Assembly (NCBI GenBank): GCA_044226485.1
Contig: JBGAGY010000001.1
Coordinates: forward strand, 1 to 64,000
Length of the DNA stretch: 64,000 nt
Direction: 5' to 3'
Source of the DNA: UBA6663 sp044226485
GTDB taxonomy: Bacteria > Chloroflexota > Anaerolineae > Anaerolineales > UBA6663
A model generated the notes under the pieces. The model was not told the origin of the DNA. It saw only the letters and a program-made list of their open reading frames with translations, and made no database searches. The position numbers and the translations under genes are program-made. Of this stretch, positions 44,037 through 52,201 are shown in pieces; the stretch's first letter is position 1; each line of letters opens with the position of its first letter.

Positions 44037-44843
44037 ATGACGACTGCGGATGAACTCAAACAGGCCGTGCGAGAGCGCTACGCCGAAATCGTTCTGCAAC
44101 CCAGCAACGTGTCGTGCTGCTCGCCGTCAGCGAGCGTTGAAGGAGCGGGCTGCTGCGGCGATGAAGGTTGTGGGCCCGTAGAGGTCTCGGGCAACCTGGC
44201 CTCGAGCTACGCCAACCTGCCCGGCTATGTGCCTGAGGCCGACTACGGCCTGGGCTGCGGCCTGCCCACCGAGATCGCGAAGCTGGCGCCGGGTCAGACG
44301 GTGTTGGACCTGGGGTCCGGCGCCGGCAACGACGTGTTCGTGGCGCGGGCCATCGTCGGCGAGGCCGGGCGCGTGATCGGCGTCGACATGACCGAGGCCA
44401 TGATCGCGAAGGCGCGGGCCAACGCCGAGAAACTGGGCTTCACCAACGTTGAGTTCCGCCACGGCGAGATCGAGGCCATGCCCGTCGAGGATGCCTCGGT
44501 CGACGTGGTCGTCAGCAACTGCGTCCTCAACCTCGTGCCTGACAAGCGCCGGGCGTTTGCCGAGGTGTTCCGCGTGCTGCGCCCGGGCGGCCACTTCAGC
44601 ATCTCCGACATCGTCTCGGAGGGCGATGTGCCCTCCGACGTCCGCGCGTCGCTCTCAGCCTATGCGGCCTGCATCGGCGGCGCCGTCGACAAAGCCGACT
44701 ACCTCGGCCTGATCGAAGCGACGGGCTTCGTCAACGTCAGCGTCGCCCGCGAGCACGTGGCCGGCTCGCTCAACACGCCGGACGGATCGGCGGTGCGCGC
44801 ACGTCTGTTGAGCGTCACGGTCTACGCAGAACGGCCGGCGTAA
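44037..44843 (+). CDS. arsM: Arsenite S-adenosylmethionine methyltransferase
   Basis: 268 residues with SAM-binding motif VLDLGSGAGNDVFVA near 86. The three catalytic cysteines of ArsM can be placed at C74 (GLGCGLP), C162 (SNCVLNL) and C212 (AACIGGA). An N-terminal cysteine-rich stretch (SCCSPS, GCCGDEGCG) is also common in ArsM. The enzyme methylates As(III) in the cytoplasm. AGGAG lies 7 bases before the ATG. It ends the arsR-arsM transcript with a strong terminator. Confidence 0.95.
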   Translation: MTTADELKQAVRERYAEIVLQPSNVSCCSPSASVEGAGCCGDEGCGPVEVSGNLASSYANLPGYVPEADYGLGCGLPTEIAKLAPGQTVLDLGSGAGNDVFVARAIVGEAGRVIGVDMTEAMIAKARANAEKLGFTNVEFRHGEIEAMPVEDASVDVVVSNCVLNLVPDKRRAFAEVFRVLRPGGHFSISDIVSEGDVPSDVRASLSAYAACIGGAVDKADYLGLIEATGFVNVSVAREHVAGSLNTPDGSAVRARLLSVTVYAERPA

Positions 44844-44887
44844 AGGGTCCCGGCCCACGCGGCCGGCAACCTTCGTCTCGCCCGTTC

Positions 44888-44933
44888 AACCCGGCTGGAG
44901 CGTCGGCGGTGGCCGCTCTCCAGCCGGGTTTTC
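44888..44933 (+). terminator. Intrinsic terminator after arsM
   Basis: AACCCGGCTGGAG and its complement CTCCAGCCGGGTT form a 13-bp stem, followed by TTTTC. Confidence 0.85.
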
Positions 44934-45057
44934 ATTGCTCGACGAGCACCCTCACCCGACACCGGCTCCTGACGGCCGGCCCTTTGGCCATTCGTCAGGG
45001 CGATTGCATGACACTCGCCACCTCTCACGCGTCGTCGCGGGCCGGATACTGTATTCG

Positions 45058-45077
45058 ATATTCAAAATGTCGAATAT
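45058..45077. promoter_or_regulatory. ArsR-type operator over the start codon (copy 3)
   Basis: ATATTC-N8-GAATAT, a perfect inverted repeat whose middle contains the ATG at 45067. GTATTCG just upstream adds another half-site. It is the same site as that at 43409-43428. Confidence 0.65.
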
Positions 45078-45450
45078 GAAATCCTTCGATCTCGAAGCCA
45101 CGTTTCTCAAAGCGCTCACTCACCCCGCGCGATTGGCGATCATCGCCGTGCTGCGCGACGACGAGGCCTGCGTCTGTCATCTGGAGGCCGTCCTGGGTTT
45201 CCGTCAGGCCGTCATCTCTCAACACCTGATGACCTTGCGCAGGGCCGGGCTGGTCGCCGACAGGCGCGTCGGCAGCAACGTGTTCTATCGCGTGACTGAA
45301 CGACGCGCGTTCAAGGTGCTCGACGCGCTGAGCGACAAAAGCACCCCGCGGGCGGTGTTCCCCCGCCCCCACTCGCAGTGCCCGTGCCCGAAGTGCATCG
45401 GCGCTCGCGCCGGCCGTCGCCAGCCTTCCGCTCTCGCGAGATCTCACTAA
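45067..45450 (+). CDS. ArsR-family repressor (copy 3)
   Basis: 127 residues, clearly paralogous to the protein at 43003-43419 (both MSNMK, ALTHPARL/ALTHPTRL, ACVCHL, ISQHLM). The CVCHL cysteines and the C-terminal CPCPKC are candidate metalloid ligands. It heads an apparent operon with the CxxC protein and the ArsP permease. It probably represses that operon through the overlapping operator. Confidence 0.9.
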   Translation: MSNMKSFDLEATFLKALTHPARLAIIAVLRDDEACVCHLEAVLGFRQAVISQHLMTLRRAGLVADRRVGSNVFYRVTERRAFKVLDALSDKSTPRAVFPRPHSQCPCPKCIGARAGRRQPSALARSH

Positions 45451-45473
45451 CCATCACCAAGGAGTCAGCCATC

Positions 45474-45713
45474 ATGCTCAACATCAAAATCCTCGGCTCA
45501 GGCTGCGCCAATTGCCGACGGCTTGAGGAGCGAGCCCGAAAAGTCGTCACGGGCCAGGGCCTCGAGGCCGAGGTCGAACACGTCACGGACTATGCCGAGA
45601 TCATGAAGTGGAACGTGATGTCCACGCCCGGCCTGGTCGTCAACGGTCAGGTCGTTTCGTCAGGTCGCATTCCGAGCGAGGCCGAGATCGCGACCTGGCT
45701 CAAGGCGGCCTGA
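45474..45713 (+). CDS. Small thioredoxin-like redox-active disulfide protein
   Basis: 79 residues with a thioredoxin-like fold: KILGSGCANCRRLE carries the CxxC pair (C11, C14) and STPGLVVNGQVV the cis-proline. These small proteins are commonly found beside ArsP/DUF318 permeases and may reduce or deliver the substrate. AAGGAG lies upstream and the permease gene starts 6 bases after its stop. Confidence 0.88.
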   Translation: MLNIKILGSGCANCRRLEERARKVVTGQGLEAEVEHVTDYAEIMKWNVMSTPGLVVNGQVVSSGRIPSEAEIATWLKAA

Positions 45714-45719
45714 TCCAAG

Positions 45720-46766
45720 ATGACACAACCGCTCCCGACTTCCAAGATCGCACCAAACTGGCGGCCGTATGCCTGGGTCGCGCTCGCCGGCCTCGCCTGG
45801 CTCGTGGCCTACAACGTCGTCCAGCCCCTGGCTGATTGGATCTCGTATGATGCGCTGCGGCTCGGCCGGGATACGCAGCTCGGCGAATCGCTGGCGTTCT
45901 TCCTCTACGACGTCCCCAAGATCCTGCTGCTCCTCTCAGGCATGGTCTTCGTCATCGGGATCGTGCGCACGTTCTTCAGCCCCGAGCGGACGCGTGCGCT
46001 GCTCGGCGGAAAGCGCGAAGGCGTCGGGAACATTCTGGCAGCGTTGCTCGGAGTCGTCACGCCGTTCTGTTCATGCTCGGCCGTGCCGCTCTTCATCGGA
46101 TTCGTCGAGTCGGGCATCCCACTTGGCGTGACCTTCTCGTTCCTCATCGCGGCCCCGACGATCAACGAAGTGGCGCTGGTGATGTTGTTCGGGCTCTTCG
46201 GCTGGCAGGTGGCTGCCCTGTACGTCGCCTCGGGCCTGGCGATTGCGACGACGGCGGGCTTCATCATCGGTCGATTGAGGCTCGAGGGGCAGGTCGAGGA
46301 TTTTGTCTGGCAGATCCGCTCGGGGGCCGGCGGCGTCAGCGAACACCTCACCGGGGCCGACCGCATCCAGCGCGCCTGGGACTCGGTCCGTGAGATCGTG
46401 GGCAAGGTCTGGCTGTACGTGATCGTCGGCATCGCCGTCGGCGCTGGTATCCACGGTTACGTGCCCGAAAGCGCGCTGGTCGGGATCATGGGCGCCGAGG
46501 CCTGGTGGTCGGTTCCGGCGGCGGTGCTGCTGGGCGTCCCGCTTTACTCGAACGCGGCCGGGGTCATCCCGATCGTCAGCGCGCTGCTCGAGAAGGGCGC
46601 GTCGTTGGGCACGGTGTTGGCGTTCATGATGGCCGTGGTCGGGCTGAGCATGCCGGAGATCATCATCCTCCGCCGCGTGCTGAAGCCCCGCCTGATCGCG
46701 ATCTTCGTCGGCGTCGTGGCGCTGGCCATCATCCTCACCGGCTACCTCTTCAACGCTGTGCTGTAA
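45720..46766 (+). CDS. arsP: ArsP-type organoarsenical efflux permease (DUF318)
   Basis: 348 residues, about eight to ten membrane helices. The motif TPFCSCSAVPLF near residue 118 is the conserved cysteine-containing element of ArsP. APTINEVALVML and a C-terminal LGVPLYSNAAGVIPI repeat of the same half follow. ArsP exports trivalent methylated arsenicals, which fits with ArsM encoded just upstream. Confidence 0.92.
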   Translation: MTQPLPTSKIAPNWRPYAWVALAGLAWLVAYNVVQPLADWISYDALRLGRDTQLGESLAFFLYDVPKILLLLSGMVFVIGIVRTFFSPERTRALLGGKREGVGNILAALLGVVTPFCSCSAVPLFIGFVESGIPLGVTFSFLIAAPTINEVALVMLFGLFGWQVAALYVASGLAIATTAGFIIGRLRLEGQVEDFVWQIRSGAGGVSEHLTGADRIQRAWDSVREIVGKVWLYVIVGIAVGAGIHGYVPESALVGIMGAEAWWSVPAAVLLGVPLYSNAAGVIPIVSALLEKGASLGTVLAFMMAVVGLSMPEIIILRRVLKPRLIAIFVGVVALAIILTGYLFNAVL

Positions 46767-46865
46767 GCAGCGGCCATGATCGAAAGTAGAGAAAGTCGGC
46801 TGCCATGGTGGGTTGGGCCGAAACGACGTAAGCTCGGCGTTTAATCGGCCCAATTCTGGGTGGAG

Positions 46866-46897
46866 TTATAGGAATCTACACACAATGAGTCCTATAA
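46866..46897. promoter_or_regulatory. Inverted repeat overlapping a TATAAT box
   Basis: TTATAGGA and TCCTATAA are perfect inverted arms separated by 16 bases, and the right arm contains the TATAAT element at 46893-46898. It looks like an operator on the promoter of the RNA described next. No good -35 is seen. Confidence 0.55.
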
Positions 46898-46902
46898 TCT
46901 TG

Positions 46903-47030
46903 TAAGAGTCCCCTTCACCTCACGGCGCAGGGACTCTACTTACAACTCGAGAGACGCTCACGCCTTGCTTCTGGCAAGACCGTTCCAGGTCCGACGGGCT
47001 CAACCAAGTAAGGTGAGCCCGTTTTTGTTT
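46903..47030 (+). ncRNA. Candidate structured small RNA or leader before the diguanylate cyclase gene
   Basis: Downstream of the TATAAT box a roughly 125-base stretch holds the helix AGAGTCCC/GGGACTCT (46905-46937), a small CTTGC/GCAAG hairpin near 46964-46976, and a terminal hairpin ACGGGCTCA/TGAGCCCGT (46994-47022) followed by TTTTTGTTT. The terminator ends 64 bases before the next ATG. It could be an independent small RNA or an attenuating riboswitch. By eye it does not fit c-di-GMP, SAM, TPP, cobalamin or SRP RNA consensus patterns. Confidence 0.4.
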
Positions 47031-47093
47031 CGCGGTGTTCGCATGCGTCGGAAAGTGGCCGCCGCACCCGAATGACCTCGGGGAGACAGACCC

Positions 47094-49487
47094 ATGGCCG
47101 CTGACAGGGTTGTTTCGCCGGACAATGTCCCCCAATCGCCCAACACCGTCCAGGATGGCCTGACGGCTATGGCCACGTTGAAGCGAGAACTGGCGACCTT
47201 GAACGAACGGCTCACTCTGGCGCAACGGGCCGCCGGCGCGGGTCTGTGGGATTGGGATCTTCAGCGGCACAACCTGTATTGGTCACCTGAGCTGTTCGCG
47301 TTGTTCGGCCTCGATCCCGCCATTTGGCCGGCCGATCAGTCGAGTTGGAAAGCCATCGTTCACCCGGATGATCGACCCATCGTCAATGCCGCCATCGAGG
47401 CAGCGCGAGCCCGGCGTGGGCCGTTGGCCTGCGAATTTCGGATCCGGCCCCCGGCCGATGGGATCCGCTGGATCCAGCTGTTCGGCGATACCCAGTTCGA
47501 CGACGCCGGCGTTGCGACACGCATGGCGGGGGTCTGCCTGGACATCACAGGGCGCAAGCAGATGGAAGCGGCCCTGCGCGAGAGCGAAGACCGGTTTCGT
47601 TCTCTGCTTGACAACGCATCTGAGGCCGCTTATCGGCGGGATCTGTTGGCCGATCGCTATGACTATCTGAGCCCGGTGATCGAGTCGATCACCGGATGGT
47701 CCATCGCTGAGATGAAGCGCATGAGCACCGCGACGGTGGTCGACCTCATGCACCCCGACGATATCGCGCTGGTGACGGAGGAGCTCGAGCGCGCCGAGTC
47801 AACCCGTCAGCCGTCGAGTCGTGTAGTCCTGCAGCTCGAGTACCGCTTGCGCGACCCGCACGGCGAGTATCGCTGGATTGGCGACGCCGCCACCATCCTC
47901 ACCGATGCGATGGGCCGGCCGGTTTACAGGCAGGGCCTGGTCCGCGATATCCGCGAACGTAAGCGATCCGAACGCCTGCTTCTGGCGCGCATGCACCTGA
48001 CCGAGTTCGGCCAGGCGCATACCCTCGATGAGTTCCTGCAGGCCACACTGGCGGAGGCTGAGGATTTGACCGAGAGCCGCATCGGCTTCTATCACTTTCT
48101 CGAAGCAGACCAGGAAACGCTCACGCTGCAGATGTGGTCGAAGAACACGCTGGCCCACCTTTGTACGGCGGTTGGGAAGGGCACGCACTACAGCATCTCA
48201 AAAGCCGGTGTCTGGGTGGACTGTGTGCGCGCACGACGGCCGGTCATTCACAATGACTACGCGTCGCTGCCGTCGGGCCAGCGAAAGGGCCTGCCTGTCG
48301 GACACGCTCCGGTGATCCGCGAACTGGTCGTGCCGGTCATGCGCGACGATCAAATCGTTGCGATCCTGGGCGTGGGCAACAAGCCGCGCGATTACGACCA
48401 GGCGGACGTGGCCCTGGTCTCGGAATTGGCGGATCTGGCATGGGAACGCGTGGGCCGCAAACGCGCCGAGGAGGCGTTGGCGGCGGCGTCAGCTCAAATC
48501 GAGTTCGAACGAAATCGCCTGAATGCCGTGATGGAGGCGCTGCCCATTGGGGTTTCGGTCGTCGGGTCGAACGCCGAGATCATCCAGTCCAACCGCGCCT
48601 TCCAGCAGATCTGGGGCGGAGCTGCGCCGGGCGATCCGCACAAGCGCTACGAGCTCTATCAGGCCTGGTGGACCCATAGCGATCGCTCTATCACGCCGGA
48701 TGAATGGGCCAGCACCCGGGCGATCCAGCGCGGCGAAACCGTGCTCGAACAGGAGTTACGGATCCAACGGTTCGATGGCCAGATCGCCCACGTCTTGAAC
48801 AGCGCCGTCCCGATCCACGACGAGCGCGGCCAGGTGCAGGGTTGCGCGGTGGCGATGATGGACATCAGTTCCCGCGTGCGGGCAGAAGACGACTTGCGCT
48901 TTGTAAACGCTCAGCTCGAATCAAGATTGAGCGAGATCCAGTCCCTCCAGGAACAGCTGCGCGAACAGGCGATCCGCGATCCGTTGACCGGGCTCTACAA
49001 TCGTCGCTACATGCAGGAGACGTTCGAAGTGGCGCTGGCGCATGCCAAGCGCTTCGGCGAGCCGATCGGCGTTTTGTTGATGGACGTCGATCACTTCAAG
49101 TCGCTCAATGACCGCTTTGGCCACAAGGCCGGCGACATGATGCTGGAGGTGCTCGGCCGACTGCTTCGCGCGACGTCGCGTCAGATGGACATCGCCTGCC
49201 GCTACGGCGGCGAGGAGTTCGTGCTCTTGATGCCGGGCGCGACACTGACCATGGCCCTTCAGCGGGCTGAGTCATGGAGAGCGGCTTTTGCCGAGCAGCG
49301 CCTCGACTGTTGGGGCGATGTGCTCCAGGCAACGCTGTCTGTGGGGGTGGCCGCCTTTCCCGATCACGGCCAGAGCGTGGACGAACTGCTGCGCGCTGCC
49401 GACACGGCGCTCTATCACGCCAAACGCGCCGGGCGAAACTGCGTGAACGCCCCCGGCCCTGAGCCAGAGACACCGCCTGCCCCCTGA
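47094..49487 (+). CDS. PAS-PAS-GAF-PAS diguanylate cyclase
   Basis: 797 residues without membrane helices. There is a PAS domain at about 30-155 (GLWDWDLQRHNLYWSPELF), a second at about 160-295, a GAF domain at about 305-455, and a third PAS at about 475-605. The GGDEF domain spans about 625-790 and has the active motif GGEEF near residue 704. The inhibitory site RQMD sits five residues before it. It makes c-di-GMP in response to a sensed signal. No EAL domain is present. It sits between arsenic genes but nothing shows it is part of that system. GGGGAG lies upstream of the ATG. Confidence 0.95.
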   Translation: MAADRVVSPDNVPQSPNTVQDGLTAMATLKRELATLNERLTLAQRAAGAGLWDWDLQRHNLYWSPELFALFGLDPAIWPADQSSWKAIVHPDDRPIVNAAIEAARARRGPLACEFRIRPPADGIRWIQLFGDTQFDDAGVATRMAGVCLDITGRKQMEAALRESEDRFRSLLDNASEAAYRRDLLADRYDYLSPVIESITGWSIAEMKRMSTATVVDLMHPDDIALVTEELERAESTRQPSSRVVLQLEYRLRDPHGEYRWIGDAATILTDAMGRPVYRQGLVRDIRERKRSERLLLARMHLTEFGQAHTLDEFLQATLAEAEDLTESRIGFYHFLEADQETLTLQMWSKNTLAHLCTAVGKGTHYSISKAGVWVDCVRARRPVIHNDYASLPSGQRKGLPVGHAPVIRELVVPVMRDDQIVAILGVGNKPRDYDQADVALVSELADLAWERVGRKRAEEALAAASAQIEFERNRLNAVMEALPIGVSVVGSNAEIIQSNRAFQQIWGGAAPGDPHKRYELYQAWWTHSDRSITPDEWASTRAIQRGETVLEQELRIQRFDGQIAHVLNSAVPIHDERGQVQGCAVAMMDISSRVRAEDDLRFVNAQLESRLSEIQSLQEQLREQAIRDPLTGLYNRRYMQETFEVALAHAKRFGEPIGVLLMDVDHFKSLNDRFGHKAGDMMLEVLGRLLRATSRQMDIACRYGGEEFVLLMPGATLTMALQRAESWRAAFAEQRLDCWGDVLQATLSVGVAAFPDHGQSVDELLRAADTALYHAKRAGRNCVNAPGPEPETPPAP

Positions 49488-49550
49488 CGCGCGCGACAGC
49501 GCCGGTGCTTGCGTCGCTCTGGCTGTCGACGAACTCGGCGACGCTGTGTT

Positions 49551-49970
49551 TCAGGCGGCGTAGGCGCGCAGGTGAGCCGGGATCTGAGCGCGGATATCGT
49601 CGCGCACCTGCCGGAAGACCGCCATGACTTCATCGTCTGAACCAGTCGCGGCTGCCGGATCAGGAAAGCCGATGTGCGCCTTGTACCCCTTTCCCAGCCA
49701 CACCGGGCAATCCTCTGCCGCCGAGTCGCACACCGTGATGACGGCGTCGAAGGCCTGGTCGCGGAACTCCTCGACGGATTTGGATCGCCCCTGCCACTCG
49801 ATCCCGATCTCGCGCAACGCCTGAATAGCCTTGGGGTGCACATAGCCCGCCGGCCGCGTCCCCGCGCTGACCGCTTCCCATTCGGGAGCCAGCTCGACAT
49901 TGACGACCGCTTCGGCAAGCTGCGAGCGACAGGAGTTGCCCGTACACAGGATGAGGACTCTTCGAGACAT
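49551..49970 (-). CDS. arsC: Arsenate reductase, low-molecular-weight phosphatase type
   Basis: 139 residues. The N-terminal CTGNSCRS loop (C9, R15) is the phosphatase-like P-loop. CDSAAEDCP near 82 holds the two later cysteines used in thioredoxin-coupled ArsC. FPDPAA near 103 has the catalytic aspartate. It reduces As(V) to As(III), which ArsM then methylates. The ATG at 49970 is the start; a longer frame to 50072 has no support. It diverges from the fourth ArsR gene. Confidence 0.93.
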   Translation of the reverse strand: MSRRVLILCTGNSCRSQLAEAVVNVELAPEWEAVSAGTRPAGYVHPKAIQALREIGIEWQGRSKSVEEFRDQAFDAVITVCDSAAEDCPVWLGKGYKAHIGFPDPAAATGSDDEVMAVFRQVRDDIRAQIPAHLRAYAA

Positions 49971-50078
49971 CGCGTATCCCTCCGCTCGGTGACTGTGATC
50001 CGACCTTCGCGGCCGGCCAGGGGTTTGATCAGCGCTGGGACATGTTACAACGGGGCGCGGCGAATTCTTCAAGAGCCC

Positions 50079-50107
50079 TTGACAACCCTGCCATCAAGGA
50101 TTATCAT
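50079..50107 (+). promoter_or_regulatory. Promoter of the fourth arsR gene
   Basis: TTGACA at 50079-50084 and TATCAT at 50102-50107, spacer 17. The start site would be near 50114, leaving a leader of about 10 bases. Confidence 0.8.
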
Positions 50108-50125
50108 ATCGGAAGTTTCCGATAT
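50106..50125. promoter_or_regulatory. Perfect 20-bp ArsR operator
   Basis: ATATCGGAA-GT-TTCCGATAT, a perfect palindrome overlapping the -10 box and ending at the start codon. A single arm TTCCGATAT recurs at 50463-50471 before the methyltransferase gene. Confidence 0.8.
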
Positions 50126-50423
50126 GAAAACCCTCACCCGCCGCCCGGTTCCGCCAGAGTTGCTGGAGTTCGTCAAATCGATCGCCAGTGAATCGCGCAT
50201 GAACATCCTGTTGCTGTTTCTCGACGGCCAGGAACGAACGGTCAACGAAATCAGCGAGGCTGTGAAACTGGGCCAGCCCACGACGTCTGAACACCTGGCC
50301 GTGATGAAGCGCGCCGGCGTGCTGGTGGCCGAGAAGCGCGGCAAGGAAGTCTATTACCAGCCCGATCGTCTGAAGATCGCCGACCTGCTCGATACGTTGA
50401 GCCGGCTTCTAAAGTGTTGCTGA
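50124..50423 (+). CDS. ArsR-family repressor (copy 4)
   Basis: 99 residues with a winged helix-turn-helix (ERTVNEISEAVKLGQPTTSEHLAVMKRAGVL) and a C-terminal CC pair as possible metalloid ligand. It differs from the other three ArsR proteins in sequence and in operator. The operator overlaps its own start, so it is autoregulated. An intrinsic terminator begins at its stop codon, and a methyltransferase gene follows. Confidence 0.92.
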   Translation: MKTLTRRPVPPELLEFVKSIASESRMNILLLFLDGQERTVNEISEAVKLGQPTTSEHLAVMKRAGVLVAEKRGKEVYYQPDRLKIADLLDTLSRLLKCC

Positions 50424-50444
50424 GAGGTTCGCCCTCTCTTTTTT
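50422..50444 (+). terminator. Terminator overlapping the arsR stop codon
   Basis: GAGAGG and CCTCTC form a small stem directly followed by TTTTTT. It lies between arsR and the methyltransferase gene, so the latter may be expressed by read-through or from its own promoter near the half-site at 50463. Confidence 0.75.
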
Positions 50445-50493
50445 GCTCTATACATCGTCGTATTCCGATATAACGATCCAAATAGGAGACACC

Positions 50494-51174
50494 ATGACTA
50501 CATCCATCGTTGAGGCCACGCATACCCGGGCCGACCAGATCCGCCAATATTACGGCTGGCGCGCCTCGAACTACGATGCCGGCAGCCGCTTCGAAGTCGA
50601 GCACCACCTCGAGGCCATCCGCCGCGCTCAGATCCAAGAAGGGCAGCACATTCTGGAAGTGGCCTGCGGCACCGGCCGCGCCACCGTCGACCTCGCTCAG
50701 GCGGTGGGCGAGGCCGGCCATGTCGAAGCCATGGACCTGAGCGAAGCGATGCTCGACCAGGCGCGCGCCAAGCTCGACAAAGCCGGATGGGGCCATCGCG
50801 TGACCTTCGCGCCGGGCGATGCTCGCCACCTGCCCTACTCCGACGGTCAGTTCGACCTGCTCTACAACGGATATATGTTCGACTTGATCCCGCTCGAGGG
50901 CTTTGCGCCGATCCTGGCGGAGTTCTACAGGGTGCTCAAGCCCGGTGGCCAACTCGTCCTCGTGAACATGAGCAAACCCGACTCCAGGCTCACCATGTTC
51001 GAGCGGATCTACAAACGAGGCTGGGCCGTGATGCCGTGTCGGCCGGTGTTGATGAGCCCCTATCTGAAAAGCGCCGGCTTTGTGGAGGTGGACAGGCTTT
51101 ACCGACCCACCCGCGGCTTCCCCGTCTCGCTGCTCTGGGGCCAGGAGATCGTGACGGCCTGCAAGCCGGCGTGA
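50494..51174 (+). CDS. Class I SAM-dependent methyltransferase, UbiE-like
   Basis: 226 residues with motif I ILEVACGTGRATVDLA near 54, motif II AMDLSEAML near 80, and LKPGGQLVLVNMSKPD near 148. The N-terminus QYYGWRASNYDAGSRFE is typical of UbiE/COQ5-type methyltransferases. It lacks the cysteine set of ArsM, so arsenic methylation is not indicated, though its position after an arsR with a repeated half-site suggests metalloid-related control. AGGAG precedes the ATG. Confidence 0.88.
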   Translation: MTTSIVEATHTRADQIRQYYGWRASNYDAGSRFEVEHHLEAIRRAQIQEGQHILEVACGTGRATVDLAQAVGEAGHVEAMDLSEAMLDQARAKLDKAGWGHRVTFAPGDARHLPYSDGQFDLLYNGYMFDLIPLEGFAPILAEFYRVLKPGGQLVLVNMSKPDSRLTMFERIYKRGWAVMPCRPVLMSPYLKSAGFVEVDRLYRPTRGFPVSLLWGQEIVTACKPA

Positions 51175-51189
51175 CGGCCATCTGACTAA

Positions 51190-51239
51190 CAAGCCGGGTG
51201 CGTTCGTGATGGACAGTGATCACGAACGCACCCGGCTTG
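51190..51239. terminator. 21-bp perfect hairpin between convergent genes
   Basis: CAAGCCGGGTGCGTTCGTGAT and its exact complement surround an 8-base loop. It lies between the methyltransferase gene and a convergent gene. No U-run follows, but its strength and position fit bidirectional termination. Confidence 0.7.
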
Positions 51240-51338
51240 AGCGCGATGCTCAACGCGCCGTTTTGAGTTCGTCGCTCGAACTGCTCAGTCCGGGGAAAGC
51301 TGGCTGCGCGCGCCCCTGCCCCGGGATCGCCGCCCGCC

Positions 51339-52046
51339 CTATTTCAGGGCGACTTCCCGGAGATCTCTGTCGAGGAGGGCCGTGGAGACCGTGCCGCCGC
51401 AATAGCCTTTGACGAGATCGGCCAGTTCGCCGATGGCCGCTTCGACAGTGTCGCGCGCCACGGGCGGTAAGGCTTCGATGACCATGAAGGCGTTCCGCGT
51501 TTCATAAGTGAGCTTGGTCCGATCAGCCTCTTTCCAATTCCAGCGTCGGCAGATGGCGCCGACATCGTCCCTGTAGATGACTTCTCCGGCCCGTGGAGCG
51601 CGGACTTCCTTCTCGCCCAGCAGCAGAATCGCCGGCTCTTCCTCGCCGGCCCGCGTGAGAACGACGTCGCCCGAGATCCTGTCGAGATCCTCTCCACCGA
51701 CGGGAAGGAGGTGCCGCAACGAAACAGCGTTGTAGAGCGAGACGAGATTGTTGATGTGCCCGATCTTCGCGCCGTTCAAGACCCGTCGCGCGATGTTTTC
51801 GATCGAGGATGGGTAATCCTTGGGCTTGGCTCCGAACTTACGGTAGGCCTCGCGCCACGTGGCGATGTGTGGATGCTCGATGACAGGCATCCCGCCAAAC
51901 CTTTCGGGCAGCGTCGCTTCGGCCTGGCGCAACGCCTCCGTGATCTCTGGCCTATCCCTCGAGTTGTCGATATCGTGGAGGATGACGACACCCAGGACCA
52001 GTTCGGGGAAGTCATCGAACATGGCATCCGCGATCCTCAACCGCAT
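51339..52046 (-). CDS. B3/B4 tRNA-binding domain protein
   Basis: 235 residues matching the B3/B4 domain also found in the beta subunit of phenylalanyl-tRNA synthetase (EAYRKFGAKPKDYPSSIENIARRVL near 68-92, then INNLVSLYNAVSLRHLLPVGGEDLD, and GEVIYRDDVGAICRRWNWKEADRTKLT). Stand-alone B3/B4 proteins are thought to edit or trap mischarged aminoacyl-tRNA or hydrolyse amino acid adducts. The ATG at 52046 has AAGGA upstream. It is a single gene. Confidence 0.85.
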   Translation of the reverse strand: MRLRIADAMFDDFPELVLGVVILHDIDNSRDRPEITEALRQAEATLPERFGGMPVIEHPHIATWREAYRKFGAKPKDYPSSIENIARRVLNGAKIGHINNLVSLYNAVSLRHLLPVGGEDLDRISGDVVLTRAGEEEPAILLLGEKEVRAPRAGEVIYRDDVGAICRRWNWKEADRTKLTYETRNAFMVIEALPPVARDTVEAAIGELADLVKGYCGGTVSTALLDRDLREVALK

Positions 52047-52201
52047 CACAGTCTTCCTTTCATCAGGCTCGCCTCAGACCCAAGCGCGTATGAATAGAGG
52101 CTGGCGGATTATCAAAGGGCCGCTGCGCGCTGCACACACGGGCCATGGAGCGACCTGCATGCGGAGCTCACGATCCGATGAGCGTGGTCGACCCACGTGG
52201 C

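Noticed and set aside
46903..47030. c-di-GMP (GEMM) riboswitch
   Set aside because: Only a loose resemblance (CACGGCGCAGGG) was seen; the expected GCAAA and tetraloop-receptor features are missing, so it is listed only as an unassigned RNA candidate.
47094..49487. Diguanylate cyclase as part of the arsenic island
   Set aside because: It lies between arsP and arsC, but it has its own upstream control region and no domain or operator links it to arsenic.
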